From assembly GCA_938007935.1 (NCBI GenBank), contig CALLMD010000009.1:1-64000 (forward strand): a stretch of DNA of 64,000 nucleotides, written 5' to 3'. Under the pieces are notes generated by a model. It was not told the DNA's origin, ran no database searches, and was given only the letters and a program-made list of their open reading frames with translations. The stretch is from an uncultured Hellea sp. Lineage in GTDB: Bacteria; Pseudomonadota; Alphaproteobacteria; Caulobacterales; Maricaulaceae. This document shows positions 51,739 through 61,389 of the stretch, one piece after another; positions within the stretch are counted from its first letter, which is position 1, and every line of letters starts with the position of its first letter. The translations under genes were made by a program, and so were the position numbers.

Positions 51739-53358
51739 TTAAATCGGCAATGTCTTAGGACGTGTGCGGCGCAGCCACGTCGAGGTTATCAAGCGCGCCA
51801 CAACAACGGCTGTAAAGACTGACATGACAATACCGATGGCCAGTGTCACGGCAAAGCCTCTGACAGGGCCTGAACCGACGAAGTAAAGCGTCACCGCTGC
51901 AATAAGTGTTGTGATATTGGCGTCCAAAATTGGGGCAAGTGATCGGCGATAACCAGTCTCAATCGCGTTGACGGGCGGGCGGCCCAAATGCGCCTCTTCT
52001 CGGATGCGCTCAAATATCAGCACATTGGCATCAACCGCCATACCAATTGTCAGGATAATCCCTGCAATACCTGGCAGGGTCAGCGTAGCGCCCATGAGCG
52101 ATAAGGCGCCTGCAATCAGCACAATATTTGTTGTCAGCGCGATATTGGCAACAGTCCCAAAGCGGAAGCCATAGGACAGCCACATAAAGAAGCCCACGCC
52201 AATAAGGCCAATAATCGAGGCCGTTTTACCCGCATCAATCGAGTCTTTCCCTAGCTCGGCAGAAACCGTTCTTTCTTCAACGATAATCAATTTGGCTGGC
52301 AGCGCGCCGGCATTGAGAAGCAATGATAATTCGCGCGCGCTTTCGATGGTGAAGCTACCTTCAATATAGCCAGAGCCGCCTGTAATCGCGCCGTTAATGC
52401 GCGGGGCTGTAATAATTTCATTATCAAGGACAACGGCAAAGCGCTGACCTAAATTCTCTGAGGTCAATTTACCGAATATCTTGGCGCATGTGATGTTAAA
52501 GCTAAAGTTCACGATGGGATAATTGGCTGTGGGATGCAGGCCCTCGCTGGATGACTTGAGGCATTCACCTGTAATCTTTGTCCGTTTTTCAAGAATAAGC
52601 CCGCCGGGATCATCTTGATTAAGGACAAATATCGCCCCGGGCGGTAATTTACCTTCTGCGGCAAGGCGCATAGCGGCTTCGCTACCGCTTTCTTTACGCA
52701 CCATATGAAAGGATAGGTTCGCCGTTTTATTAATCCGATCTTTGATCTCGCCGACATTCTTTGCGCCCGGCACTTGAAGCAAGATACGGTCATCACCTTC
52801 GCGGGCCAATGTCATCTCGGTTGTGCCTTGCGGGTCAATCCGTTTACGCAGGACTTCGATAGACTGCGCAATTGTACGCGCCTGAATACTTTCAATATTG
52901 GCGTCCGTAATCGTGACCTTAAAGCCCTTCTCACCCTCTTGCTCGACCTTCGTTGTTTTATCCGTGGACAGGCTCGTTGGGTCTACAGCCACTGAGAGCT
53001 TACGCAAAAGCTCTAGCGCTTTGGGCATATCTTCTGCGTTACGTAAGCGCCCAACTACGGCGTCGCCTTCTTCGTTGACGCGAATAAATTCTGTTCTTAA
53101 GCGGTCCGCCTCTCTAAATTCCTGCCTGATGGCTTCGCGCTCATTATCGAGCGCTTGTGCCAAGACACTTGATAAATCGACTTCGAGGAGCATATGTGCC
53201 CCGCCCTGTAAATCGAGGCCAAGGTTTAAGGTGCGCTGAAAGGGCGCTGGCATCTTTTCGCGCATCTCTGGCGAGAGCGCATTAGGCAAGGCAAAGAATA
53301 GACCTAATAGGACAGCGCCCAAAATAAAGGTTATTTTCCATTTGGAGAAAAAGAGCAT
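51739..53358 (-). CDS. secD: Protein translocase subunit SecD
   Basis: A 539-residue inner-membrane protein. LGLDLQGGAHMLLEVD near residue 47 is the SecD motif; a large periplasmic domain (about 60-350, with FAVVLDNEIITAPRINGAI) precedes five membrane helices including GIAGIILTIGMAVDANVLIFERIREE. Partner of SecF in the holotranslocon. It is preceded by yajC with a 42-base gap, the common order. Confidence 0.96.
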   Translation of the reverse strand: MLFFSKWKITFILGAVLLGLFFALPNALSPEMREKMPAPFQRTLNLGLDLQGGAHMLLEVDLSSVLAQALDNEREAIRQEFREADRLRTEFIRVNEEGDAVVGRLRNAEDMPKALELLRKLSVAVDPTSLSTDKTTKVEQEGEKGFKVTITDANIESIQARTIAQSIEVLRKRIDPQGTTEMTLAREGDDRILLQVPGAKNVGEIKDRINKTANLSFHMVRKESGSEAAMRLAAEGKLPPGAIFVLNQDDPGGLILEKRTKITGECLKSSSEGLHPTANYPIVNFSFNITCAKIFGKLTSENLGQRFAVVLDNEIITAPRINGAITGGSGYIEGSFTIESARELSLLLNAGALPAKLIIVEERTVSAELGKDSIDAGKTASIIGLIGVGFFMWLSYGFRFGTVANIALTTNIVLIAGALSLMGATLTLPGIAGIILTIGMAVDANVLIFERIREEAHLGRPPVNAIETGYRRSLAPILDANITTLIAAVTLYFVGSGPVRGFAVTLAIGIVMSVFTAVVVARLITSTWLRRTRPKTLPI

Positions 53359-53400
53359 GGTGCTTCCGTATTAGTGAATTACGCGTGGGTAAACTTAGGC

Positions 53401-53730
53401 TTATTTCTTCTTTTTGCCCGTATCATTGGCTGGCATAGTCTTGTTACGGACATCGGCTACCATATTGCGTACGACCTGAATGGACTGCCCGCCAAAATCA
53501 ACGGTGAGTTCATCGTCATTGACTTTCTTGACCTTACCGACAAGGCCGCCATTTGTGACGATTGTATCGCCGCGCACGATTTCAGACAGCATCAAGCGGT
53601 GTGCCTTCATGCGCTGGTTTTGCGGGCGGATAAGTAGGAAGTAAAAAATGACGCCAATTAAAATTAGCGGTACAAATTGAACAAAGGCTCCACCAGCTGG
53701 AGGTGCTGACTGCATGATCAGATTAAACAT
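53401..53730 (-). CDS. yajC: Preprotein translocase subunit YajC
   Basis: A 109-residue protein with one N-terminal helix ending LIRPQNQRMKAH, the YajC signature, then a small cytosolic domain with GDTIVTNGGLVGKV. It is part of the SecDF-YajC accessory complex. First gene of the yajC-secD-secF unit. Confidence 0.95.
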   Translation of the reverse strand: MFNLIMQSAPPAGGAFVQFVPLILIGVIFYFLLIRPQNQRMKAHRLMLSEIVRGDTIVTNGGLVGKVKKVNDDELTVDFGGQSIQVVRNMVADVRNKTMPANDTGKKKK

Positions 53731-53838
53731 CTCTATCCCCGAATAATTACGCCCCTTACAGGCCTGTTAAGGGACTATATAGGGGCGCAAAATTCTTATG
53801 CAACGGGAAAGACCCGCATAATACTCGCTTATTTGGAC

Positions 53839-54807
53839 TTAGTTCAAGCAATGACCCTGTGGCATCGTCAAACGCTGTCCCGGCTGAATAGAGCTTGGCG
53901 ATGTAATCGCGTTAATCGCAATCAAATCTGCGACTTTGACGCAAGCACGGCGAGAGATTGAATAAAGTGTGTCTTTAGGGAGAACGGCGTAAATACCAGA
54001 GCTTTGGCCTGCAATTGGCTCAACATTACGAATATAAGTTAGATTTGAGTTCGTCGACACTGTGGTAACTGGCGCGACATAGGTATTTTCAGACACAATC
54101 ATTGTTGATGCAGGAATATTTAAAACCTGACCAATGCCGATATTATTATCGGACAGATAATTTGCAGACTTTAGGCTATCGACAGAAACTGAATAACGCT
54201 TTGAAATATTATAAAGCGTATCCCCTTTCAAAACGCGGTGCGATGAGGCAAATGAATTTGTTGTGCTATACGACTCAATGGACGTTGTTTCAGCATATGT
54301 GACCGTATTAGCTATTGTTGTTTCAGGTTCAAATAGTTCAATTTCATATGAACCTGTCGATGGATAAACTGTCGTCGTACCAGCATCATAACTTGTATCT
54401 GATGACACTACAGTTCCGTATGTGGCCTCTGATGAATAGCTATCTGTGATATAACCATTATTATCCTGATAGGCCCGAATACGGTCAGCTTCATCTAAAA
54501 GTGCTTGATATTCGGCATCAGATAAATCACCCGGTTTAAAATGCTGTGCTTTCACAACATCTGTTTCGGAATAAGTTGGCGCTGCGAAGATCGTTGTTTG
54601 AAAATCAGGCGTAACAGGCTCAACAACGCGTTTGATTGTTGTCGCCTGTGTGGGCTGTGCTTGGCCATAATTAGCTGGCGCCACAGCGGTGCTGCCATAG
54701 ATGCGCGGGGCAAAACGGTCGTCTGTTTGCGTTTGAACTTGAGCAAAGGCCGTGCTGGTTAGCAAAACTGTTGCGGCGGCAGAGGCTAAAATGATTTTCG
54801 CAGCCAT
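53839..54807 (-). CDS. Exported protein with two LysM domains
   Basis: A 322-residue protein with a signal peptide ending AFAQ. A Thr/Ser/Tyr-rich middle (YAETTSIESYSTTN) joins to two LysM domains: about residues 190-237 (HRVLKGDTLYNISKRYSVSV) and about 272-318 (YAVLPKDTLYSISRRACVKV). LysM binds peptidoglycan, so it is probably a wall-associated periplasmic protein. No catalytic domain is present, unlike LysM-M23 proteins. It stands alone between yajC and tatC. Confidence 0.82.
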   Translation of the reverse strand: MAAKIILASAAATVLLTSTAFAQVQTQTDDRFAPRIYGSTAVAPANYGQAQPTQATTIKRVVEPVTPDFQTTIFAAPTYSETDVVKAQHFKPGDLSDAEYQALLDEADRIRAYQDNNGYITDSYSSEATYGTVVSSDTSYDAGTTTVYPSTGSYEIELFEPETTIANTVTYAETTSIESYSTTNSFASSHRVLKGDTLYNISKRYSVSVDSLKSANYLSDNNIGIGQVLNIPASTMIVSENTYVAPVTTVSTNSNLTYIRNVEPIAGQSSGIYAVLPKDTLYSISRRACVKVADLIAINAITSPSSIQPGQRLTMPQGHCLN

Positions 54808-54901
54808 GATTGATTCCTCGTAGGTTTGATTACGGAGGAAATATGAATGTTTATAGTTAAAGCTTCGCTAAATTTTATAGTTAAAACTTCCCTAACAAAA
54901 G

Positions 54902-55720
54902 CTATGCTGGGCTTGTTTCAGCTTTCTTCTCAAGCACGGAAACTGACAGGATGGATATCTCGTAAAGCAGATAGATTGCGCCGCCTAAAACGATTTGGGT
55001 GATGGGATCAGGCGGCGTCACAAATGCTGCGAAGACAGCAATCCCAAAGAGCGCATATTTACGCCCCTTACGCAGCGCCGCCGCGCTGACAATCCCTGCC
55101 CGCCCTAATAAGCTTAGAATAACGGGAAGCTGAAATGATAAACCGAAAGCCAAAAAGAGTGTCATCGCCAGTTTGAGGTAGTCACTAATTTTGGTGAGCA
55201 GATCCACTTGCTCTCCATCCGTCAACGCCTGCTGATTAAGGGCAAATTCCATGACGTAGGGGAACACAAAAAAGAAAACCAGTGATGCCCCCAAAATGAA
55301 AAGGATTGGGGACAAAATGAGATAAGGTAAAAACGCGCCGCGCTCATTTTTATAAAGCCCCGGCGCAACAAAACGGTAAACCTGAAAAGCGATAATCGGA
55401 AAACCAAGTATAATACCGCCAAACAAAGCTATTTTGAGTTTAACGAAAAATGTCTCAAGTGGATGGGTCGCAATCAACCCTAAATCAACAGGTTCAAGCC
55501 CCTTGGCGACAAGACTAGCATTATAACGCACAATGGCTTGTTCAAATGGCCACATCAAAAGCTGAATAATTTGCTTTAGAAACGGAATACAAATGATGCA
55601 GCCTGCAACGACCGCTAAGACAGATTTAATCAAACGTGAGCGAAGCTCGATTAAATGACTTAAAAGCGGAGCCTTGCTCTGCTCAATTTCATCCGATTCT
55701 ATATTTTTTGTGGCGCTCAT
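54902..55720 (-). CDS. tatC: Sec-independent translocase protein TatC
   Basis: A 272-residue inner-membrane protein with six helices; the N-terminal LLSHLIELRSRLIKSV is the twin-arginine signal contact, and FVAPGLYKNERG near 118 the conserved loop motif. It is the receptor of the Tat system for folded proteins. Shares TAATG-type overlap with tatB. Confidence 0.95.
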   Translation of the reverse strand: MSATKNIESDEIEQSKAPLLSHLIELRSRLIKSVLAVVAGCIICIPFLKQIIQLLMWPFEQAIVRYNASLVAKGLEPVDLGLIATHPLETFFVKLKIALFGGIILGFPIIAFQVYRFVAPGLYKNERGAFLPYLILSPILFILGASLVFFFVFPYVMEFALNQQALTDGEQVDLLTKISDYLKLAMTLFLAFGLSFQLPVILSLLGRAGIVSAAALRKGRKYALFGIAVFAAFVTPPDPITQIVLGGAIYLLYEISILSVSVLEKKAETSPA

Positions 55721-56046
55721 TAACCGCCGCTCTTGGGTGATGACATGTCGGTCGCCGCGCGAATATCATTATCTAGCTCGCGCATTTCATCGGCGAAATT
55801 ACCATCTGATAGATTTTCAAGCTTCCCGAGACTTTTAAGTTCTTCAATCTCGCGCCGCATAGCCGCGATTTCATTATCCGCATCCATATCATCAAAGGCG
55901 TCTTTAAATTCTTGGCCCATAGCCCGCATCCTTGCCATAAATTGGCCTAAAGAACGCATAAGTTTAGGCAAGTCTTTGGGGCCGACCACGATGATTGCCA
56001 GCAAAGCCAGCACAACCATTTCTGCAAATCCAAACTGTGGGATCAT
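55720..56046 (-). CDS. tatB: Sec-independent translocase protein TatB
   Basis: A 108-residue protein. Helix FAEMVVLALLAIIVVGPKDLPKLMRSLG near the start has the TatB-typical Gly-Pro hinge, followed by an amphipathic helix and a charged tail. It forms the substrate receptor with TatC. Confidence 0.93.
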   Translation of the reverse strand: MIPQFGFAEMVVLALLAIIVVGPKDLPKLMRSLGQFMARMRAMGQEFKDAFDDMDADNEIAAMRREIEELKSLGKLENLSDGNFADEMRELDNDIRAATDMSSPKSGG

Positions 56047-56070
56047 AAAGCGCCTCTAGCGCAGACTGAT

Positions 56071-56274
56071 TTATTTATCGTCTTTTTTAGGCGTCACGTC
56101 GAGGGCCTCATCGGCAGCATCTTTTACGTCTTCAACGCCTTCTTTAAGGCCTTTACGAAAACTGGTAATGCCTTTGCCAAAATCTCCCATAATCGCAGAG
56201 ATTTTACCGCGTCCTCCAAATACAAGAACGCCAATCACTAAAATGATTGCAATTTGCCAAGGTCCGAGAGCCAT
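56071..56274 (-). CDS. tatA: Sec-independent translocase protein TatA
   Basis: A 67-residue protein. The membrane helix WQIAIILVIGVLVFGGRGKI is followed by the amphipathic ISAIMGDFGKGITSFRKGL and an acidic/lysine tail. It oligomerises into the Tat pore. It starts the tatABC group, 87 bases after scpB. Confidence 0.94.
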   Translation of the reverse strand: MALGPWQIAIILVIGVLVFGGRGKISAIMGDFGKGITSFRKGLKEGVEDVKDAADEALDVTPKKDDK

Positions 56275-56361
56275 AGTCTATTCCTTTAATACCCGCTTTA
56301 TGTAGCGCTTGTTTTGTGCATACGCAACGATGAATGGCGGGTCATTATGCTGCAAGCCAGT

Positions 56362-57111
56362 CTAAGCCCGATCCCCGTCGTCCTCTTCAAGGAAATCTTC
56401 GAAAAACTCAGGATCTTCCTCTTCTTCCAAAGCCACTTCATTTTCAGTGAGATCGTCAGGCATAATAGGTTCTGGCATTTCAAAGTCTTTAGGAAGGCGT
56501 GGATCAAGCAGACCTGCGGACTTTAGATCGTCACGTCCGGGCAAATCACCAATCGTTTCGAGATTAAAATGCGCCAAGAAATTTTCAGTTGTCCCATAGG
56601 TCACAGGACGACCAGGTGTACGGCGGCGCCCGCGAAGCCTTATCCAGCCAAGCTCCATAAGAACATCAATCGTGCCTTTTGAGACGGCAACGCCGCGAAC
56701 ATCTTCGATCTCAGCCCGCGTCACAGGTTGATGATATGCAATAATCGCTAAAGTCTCCAAAGCGGCCTTTGAAAGTTTTCGAGGGGCTTCTTTGATATCA
56801 ACCAGATGAGGTTCCAAATCAGGGGCTGTCTGAAAGCGCCAACGTTTCGCCACTCTCACAAGGTTTACGCCTCTACCCGAATAATCCCGCGCCAGGCGCG
56901 CTAATAATGCGCCAACATCGGCTTCCTTCGGCATGCGCTCGCGGAGGGTTTCCACATCAATCGGTTCAACGGCCGCAAATAAAAGCGCTTCTAACAAGCG
57001 TAGCTCTTGCTCCACGGCCTCTCCATCAGGAGAGCTTTGGAGACGCGCTGTTAGGCTAACAACTTCGGCCTCGATGCCGTCGGCGGCTTTTTCAACGCGA
57101 TCTTTACTCAT
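56362..57111 (-). CDS. scpB: Segregation and condensation protein B
   Basis: A 249-residue winged-helix protein: LRLLEALLFAAVEPIDVETL near residue 40, LSKAALETLAIIAYHQPVTRAEIEDVRGV near 115 and RGRRRTPGRPVTYGTTENFL near 160 are ScpB features. A long acidic C-terminal tail (EEEEDPEFFEDFLEEDD) follows, common in alphaproteobacteria. It regulates the SMC complex with ScpA, to which it is coupled by an ATGA overlap. Confidence 0.94.
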   Translation of the reverse strand: MSKDRVEKAADGIEAEVVSLTARLQSSPDGEAVEQELRLLEALLFAAVEPIDVETLRERMPKEADVGALLARLARDYSGRGVNLVRVAKRWRFQTAPDLEPHLVDIKEAPRKLSKAALETLAIIAYHQPVTRAEIEDVRGVAVSKGTIDVLMELGWIRLRGRRRTPGRPVTYGTTENFLAHFNLETIGDLPGRDDLKSAGLLDPRLPKDFEMPEPIMPDDLTENEVALEEEEDPEFFEDFLEEDDGDRA

Positions 57112-57944
57112 GAGACATCTTTCTTGCTCTGGCGTTCATGTTCTGCGCCCCGAACATAAATAGGCGCAAAAGCGCCCGTTTGACGTAGTTCCATTTCACC
57201 CTCTTTCGCGAGCTCTAGGCCAGCCAGCAAAGAGCTGGCTTTAATTGACTGCATTGGAATATCTTCTTTAAGATCATCCGAGCTTGGCAATAATTTCTCT
57301 AAAGCAACCCATTCTTCTTCGGATAAATCAAGGCCGCCTAAGGCACGCTTTAATCTTTGCCTCGCGCCATCAAGACTTAGCACTAAGGGCTTGGGAACTT
57401 TATGGTTTTTAATCGCAACGCGGGCTCTGGAATTTCCATAAGCTTGCAAAATATCGAAAATCTCTGCGCCGTATAGCGGCGTCGTGCGAGACCTCAATCC
57501 CTCAGGCATTCCGCGTTTAAAGACGACTTGCCCCGTTTGCGGCAATCGAAACAATCCTTTTGCGGCAAGCCTCATGGCGTCTAGGCGCTGCAAACGAAAC
57601 GCCAAATGCGCCGCAAGCTCATCCGCTTCGGGCATCAGCTCTTCACCGCCTTCACGCGGTAATATCAATCGAGATTTAAGGTAAGCAAGCCAAGACGCCA
57701 TGACGAGGTAATCTGCGGCTAGTTCTATGCGTAAGTCCTGCGCATTTTTGATAAAGGCGATATATTGCTCTGCCAGTTCAAGAATTGAGATACGCGCAAG
57801 GTCAACTTTTTGTTTGCGCGCGAGTTCCAACAGTAAGTGCAATGGCCCTTCATAACCATCTATGTCGAGAACAAGCCCCTGCCCATCATCAGCGGCGTCA
57901 CCGGCGGCCTCAAAGCTTAAATCCTCTTGGAAATCATCGCTCAT
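57108..57944 (-). CDS. scpA: Segregation and condensation protein A
   Basis: A 278-residue kleisin. YEGPLHLLLELARKQKVDLARISILELAEQYIAF near residues 30-63 is the ScpA N-terminal SMC-binding helix pair; DYLVMASWLAYLKSRLILP follows near 80. It bridges SMC heads in chromosome condensation. It overlaps nagZ (ATGA) and scpB. Confidence 0.94.
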   Translation of the reverse strand: MSDDFQEDLSFEAAGDAADDGQGLVLDIDGYEGPLHLLLELARKQKVDLARISILELAEQYIAFIKNAQDLRIELAADYLVMASWLAYLKSRLILPREGGEELMPEADELAAHLAFRLQRLDAMRLAAKGLFRLPQTGQVVFKRGMPEGLRSRTTPLYGAEIFDILQAYGNSRARVAIKNHKVPKPLVLSLDGARQRLKRALGGLDLSEEEWVALEKLLPSSDDLKEDIPMQSIKASSLLAGLELAKEGEMELRQTGAFAPIYVRGAEHERQSKKDVS

Positions 57945-58969
57945 GCTGCCGCCTGCATTATGTCTTGATGCTCCAATAATAGCTCAAACTCCGCCTGCGC
58001 AAAATCACGATCAAATTCAGTGATATAATCAGTGCAATTTTCAGCGATTTGGGCGCGTTCTAAAGCCCGGTTTTCTAAATAACTTGCCCCCTTCGCGACA
58101 CGCACCATATCAGGTAATTTACCTGAACATTGCAGCGCAATATCACAGCCCGCCGCTAAAGCCCGTTCAGTTTTGCGGGTTAATCCGCCAGAAAGGGCTT
58201 TCATGTCCAAATCATCGCTCATCACCAAGCCATTAAACCCAATAGCGGCGCGCACGAGTTCTGTTAGAGTTTTCTTAGACACTGTTACCGCTGAACGCGA
58301 ATTAGACTCATAAACAGCATGTGCCGTCATCGCCATGGGGGCATCGCTGAGGGCACGAAATGGAATAAAGTCAGTTCTTTCAAGCGTTTGTCTGCTAACT
58401 TTAATGCGAGGCAAGGCTTTGTGGCTATCGACTTCGGCGCGGCCATGCCCTGGAATATGTTTGACGACAGGCGCAACCCCCCCGCTCATAAGGCCCGCCA
58501 TGGCGGCATGGGCGATATCAATGACTTGGACTGACTCAGTCCCAAAGGCACGATCTGATATAATGGGGTCAGATTTTCGTGTTGGCAGATCCAGAACGGG
58601 CGCACAATTCGCGGTAATACCGACTTTCCGCAAATCATCGGCAATAAGGCGGTAAGAGAGATAAGCCGCGCGCCGGCCCCAGCTTTCATTCTGATTATAA
58701 AGGTTTTGAAAAACAGCGCCTGACGGATAGGGCCGCCAATGAGGGCTGCGCAATCTTTGGACACGCCCGCCTTCTTGATCGACAAATATCAGGCAGTTTC
58801 TGCCGACTGTGTCACGAATATCGGAGGTTAAACGCTTGACCTGTTCAGGATTTTCAACATTTCGGGCAAATAAGATGAACCCCCAAGGGTTTGCATCCCG
58901 AAAAAAAGTACGTTCCGCAGCTGTTAACTTCGGGCCGGACAGTCCTAGGATAACAGCTAATTCGCTCAT
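57941..58969 (-). CDS. nagZ: Beta-N-acetylhexosaminidase
   Basis: A 342-residue family 3 glycoside hydrolase. KHIPGHGRAEVDSHKALP near residue 165 is the NagZ loop carrying the Asp/His acid-base pair; VMSDDLDMKAL near 245 carries the nucleophile Asp. It removes GlcNAc from anhydromuropeptides in the cytoplasm, part of cell-wall recycling. Between SPOR and scpA genes with 4-base overlaps. Confidence 0.93.
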   Translation of the reverse strand: MSELAVILGLSGPKLTAAERTFFRDANPWGFILFARNVENPEQVKRLTSDIRDTVGRNCLIFVDQEGGRVQRLRSPHWRPYPSGAVFQNLYNQNESWGRRAAYLSYRLIADDLRKVGITANCAPVLDLPTRKSDPIISDRAFGTESVQVIDIAHAAMAGLMSGGVAPVVKHIPGHGRAEVDSHKALPRIKVSRQTLERTDFIPFRALSDAPMAMTAHAVYESNSRSAVTVSKKTLTELVRAAIGFNGLVMSDDLDMKALSGGLTRKTERALAAGCDIALQCSGKLPDMVRVAKGASYLENRALERAQIAENCTDYITEFDRDFAQAEFELLLEHQDIMQAAA

Positions 58970-59700
58970 TTACGGGTCACGAAACAGGCTTGACCCCGCG
59001 CTTCAAATTGTGTGCAAAGGCTATTTGCGGCGGCTTTATCAGGAAGGCCCGCAACACGAAGACGATAATAAACGCCCTTCTCGGCCAAATCCGCATATTT
59101 GATATCGGCATAATGGCCTGACGATAAAACATTGCCGAATTTATCAGACACCTTCCCCCAAATCGCTTGAGCATCCTGTTCTGTGCGCACAGAGGCCACT
59201 TGTACAACCCAATCACTTGACCCAACAGCCACCGGACGCGTTGTTGGAACCTTGACAGGATTGGTAATGGTCTTGGGAACGGAAGGCGCTTTCTTTGGGA
59301 CTGTAATGGGCGCAGGGTCAACTTTGATATTGGCAGTTTTGGGAAGCTCTATTGGCATTTCAGCGCGCGGCGCAGGAGTCACAGTTTCACTCGGTGCGTT
59401 GCCATCCATAACATCATAAACAGTTTTATCTTGGTTAGGCGTTTCAACACCGCCTGCATCAGCTGGTATAATTTTAAAGGGCGTATCATCTGCCGTAATT
59501 TTTGGCGGCGCGCCGCGGTCTCTAACACCTGGTTGATAAACTTTAAGAATGAGAAAGGCCAATAAGAGGAGAAAGCCAAACCCTAGGGCAAGCTTGATTA
59601 ATCCAGACCGGCCTGAACTATCGCGCACGTCGAAAGGGGCCAGTTCTTCATCGGCAGAACTTCCCGCCGCCGAAAACATATCTCTATCTTTCTGAGTCAT
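58966..59700 (-). CDS. SPOR-domain protein
   Basis: A 244-residue single-pass protein from the start at 59700 (GGAAG upstream); the longer frame is less likely. A cytoplasmic head (about 1-45), one membrane helix (LIKLALGFGFLLLLAFLIL), a Pro/Thr-rich linker and a C-terminal SPOR domain (about 165-244: DWVVQVASVRTEQDAQAIW, YYRLRVAGLPDKAAANSLC) are visible. SPOR binds denuded glycan at the septum, so it probably acts in division. First gene of the long operon down to tatC. Confidence 0.85.
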   Translation of the reverse strand: MTQKDRDMFSAAGSSADEELAPFDVRDSSGRSGLIKLALGFGFLLLLAFLILKVYQPGVRDRGAPPKITADDTPFKIIPADAGGVETPNQDKTVYDVMDGNAPSETVTPAPRAEMPIELPKTANIKVDPAPITVPKKAPSVPKTITNPVKVPTTRPVAVGSSDWVVQVASVRTEQDAQAIWGKVSDKFGNVLSSGHYADIKYADLAEKGVYYRLRVAGLPDKAAANSLCTQFEARGQACFVTRK

Positions 59701-59800
59701 TTTTCTTCCTTCGCCAATGGCTCTACGCAAGTAGCAACCGATTCGCACGGTTGTTTTAGCATAATTACCGCAGAATTAAGGCGAAATGGTTAACGGATAT

Positions 59801-60991
59801 TTACAAATAGCCCGCAACGGAAAACAGCTTTTTATGCTCTGCAATTGCAAAGCTATCTGTCATGCCCGCTATATAATCACAAACGATACGTGCAGTTGTG
59901 GCTGTCTCTGGGCCGTCACATTCCGACCTTAAAATAGTGGGCAGAATATCAGGGTCTTTGATGAAGAGCTCAAAGAGCTCTTTCACCACGCGTGAGGCCT
60001 GCCCCATCATGCGGTTGACCTTGTAATGGCGGTACATGTTCTCATGCAGGAACTTGCGCAGCGGAGCCTCTTTCTCTCTGAACTCGGCCGAAAAATCACA
60101 TATGGCGCGGCTGAGCCCCCTCACCTCATCGGCGCTTTGCGGATTTTCCTCAGCCAAACGTCTGCGGGTTTCCGCCAAAACATCAGAGACCATATAACCT
60201 ATAAGATCTCTTACGGCTTCATGAATCATACGGTCTTCGGAAATATCGGGATAACGACGTCTTACATCGGCAAAAGCTTCACCCACTATCGGCACATCAG
60301 AGACATCAGCGACTGAAAACAGCCCTGCTCGCAATCCATCGTCAATATCGTGATTATTATAGGCAATATCGTCGGCCAGCGCCGCGACTTGCGCCTCAGG
60401 GCCCGCAAAAGTATTCAGTTCCAAACGCTCCCAATCATCTAGCGCCTTTAAAGCCCAAGGGAGCTTCTTCTTATCCGCCTCGTTTTTAACCAAGGGGCCA
60501 TTATGCTTGGCGATGCCTTCCAAAGTTTCCCATGTCAGATTAAGACCATCAAATTCCGCATAACGCCCTTCGAGCTTTTCCACGATGCGCAAAGTCTGCG
60601 CATTATGATCAAAGCCGCCATAGGGCGTCATGCCCTCGGCCAGTGCGTCCTCACCAGAGTGCCCAAAGGGTGGATGACCCAGATCATGAGCCAAAGACAG
60701 GCATTCCGCCAAATCCTCATCTAGCCCAAGCACCCGCGCGATTGAGCGGCCTATCTGCGAGACTTCAAGAGAATGCGTAAGACGCGTACGGTAATAATCG
60801 CCTTCATGGGCGACGAATACCTGCGTTTTGCCTTTGAGGCGGCGAAAGGCGGATGAATGGATAATACGGTCTTTATCACGCTGAAACGGGCTGCGTTCAG
60901 ACCCGCTTGGCTGCTCTATACGGCGGCCACGGCAGGCCGCAGGGTCAGAGGCATAAATTGCGCGCTCACGGATAGGTGTAAATTTGCCCAA
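59801..60991 (-). CDS. dgt: Deoxyguanosinetriphosphate triphosphohydrolase-like protein
   Basis: A 396-residue HD-domain dNTPase. RDKDRIIHSSAFRRLKGKTQVF near residue 38, RLTHSLEVSQIGRSIAR near 71 and LAHDLGHPPFGHSGEDAL near 100 give the metal-binding His and His-Asp pair; DDIAYNNHDIDDGLRAG near 206 provides the final Asp. It releases triphosphate from dNTPs and keeps pools balanced. Divergent from erpA, 46 bases between starts. Confidence 0.92.
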   Translation of the reverse strand: MGKFTPIRERAIYASDPAACRGRRIEQPSGSERSPFQRDKDRIIHSSAFRRLKGKTQVFVAHEGDYYRTRLTHSLEVSQIGRSIARVLGLDEDLAECLSLAHDLGHPPFGHSGEDALAEGMTPYGGFDHNAQTLRIVEKLEGRYAEFDGLNLTWETLEGIAKHNGPLVKNEADKKKLPWALKALDDWERLELNTFAGPEAQVAALADDIAYNNHDIDDGLRAGLFSVADVSDVPIVGEAFADVRRRYPDISEDRMIHEAVRDLIGYMVSDVLAETRRRLAEENPQSADEVRGLSRAICDFSAEFREKEAPLRKFLHENMYRHYKVNRMMGQASRVVKELFELFIKDPDILPTILRSECDGPETATTARIVCDYIAGMTDSFAIAEHKKLFSVAGYL

Positions 60992-61037
60992 ATCTTTTGA
61001 CCTTTATATTTTAAGACTTGCGCCCTATATAACGCTT

Positions 61038-61388
61038 ATGAGTGAAGTTGCTACACAAGTTTCCCCCCAAGTCTCTCTGTCCGCTAATGCGGCGAAGCAG
61101 ATTAAAACCATCATGGCCAAGCAAGGCTTTGATAAATTTCTGCGCGTGGCCGTTGAAGGCGGCGGCTGTTCGGGCTTTCAATATAAGTTCGATTTCGCTG
61201 ACGCCCCTAATGCAGACGATCTCGTCATTGAACGCGACGGCGCAAAAGTGGTCATAGATGATATGAGCCTCGAGTTCCTCGCAGGCTCAGAAATTGACTA
61301 CACCAATGAGCTGATTGGTTCAGCCTTTAAGATACATAACCCAAATGCGACAGCAGGCTGCGGCTGCGGGACAAGTTTTAGCGTTTAG
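61038..61388 (+). CDS. erpA: Iron-sulfur cluster insertion protein ErpA
   Basis: A 116-residue A-type carrier. The three conserved Cys are in GGGCSGFQY near residue 42 and GCGCGTSF at the end. It hands Fe-S clusters to target enzymes. The ATG at 61038 fits family length; the frame upstream lies over the dgt promoter. Convergent with the frameshifted gene, 1 base apart. Confidence 0.94.
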   Translation: MSEVATQVSPQVSLSANAAKQIKTIMAKQGFDKFLRVAVEGGGCSGFQYKFDFADAPNADDLVIERDGAKVVIDDMSLEFLAGSEIDYTNELIGSAFKIHNPNATAGCGCGTSFSV

Positions 61389-61389
61389 A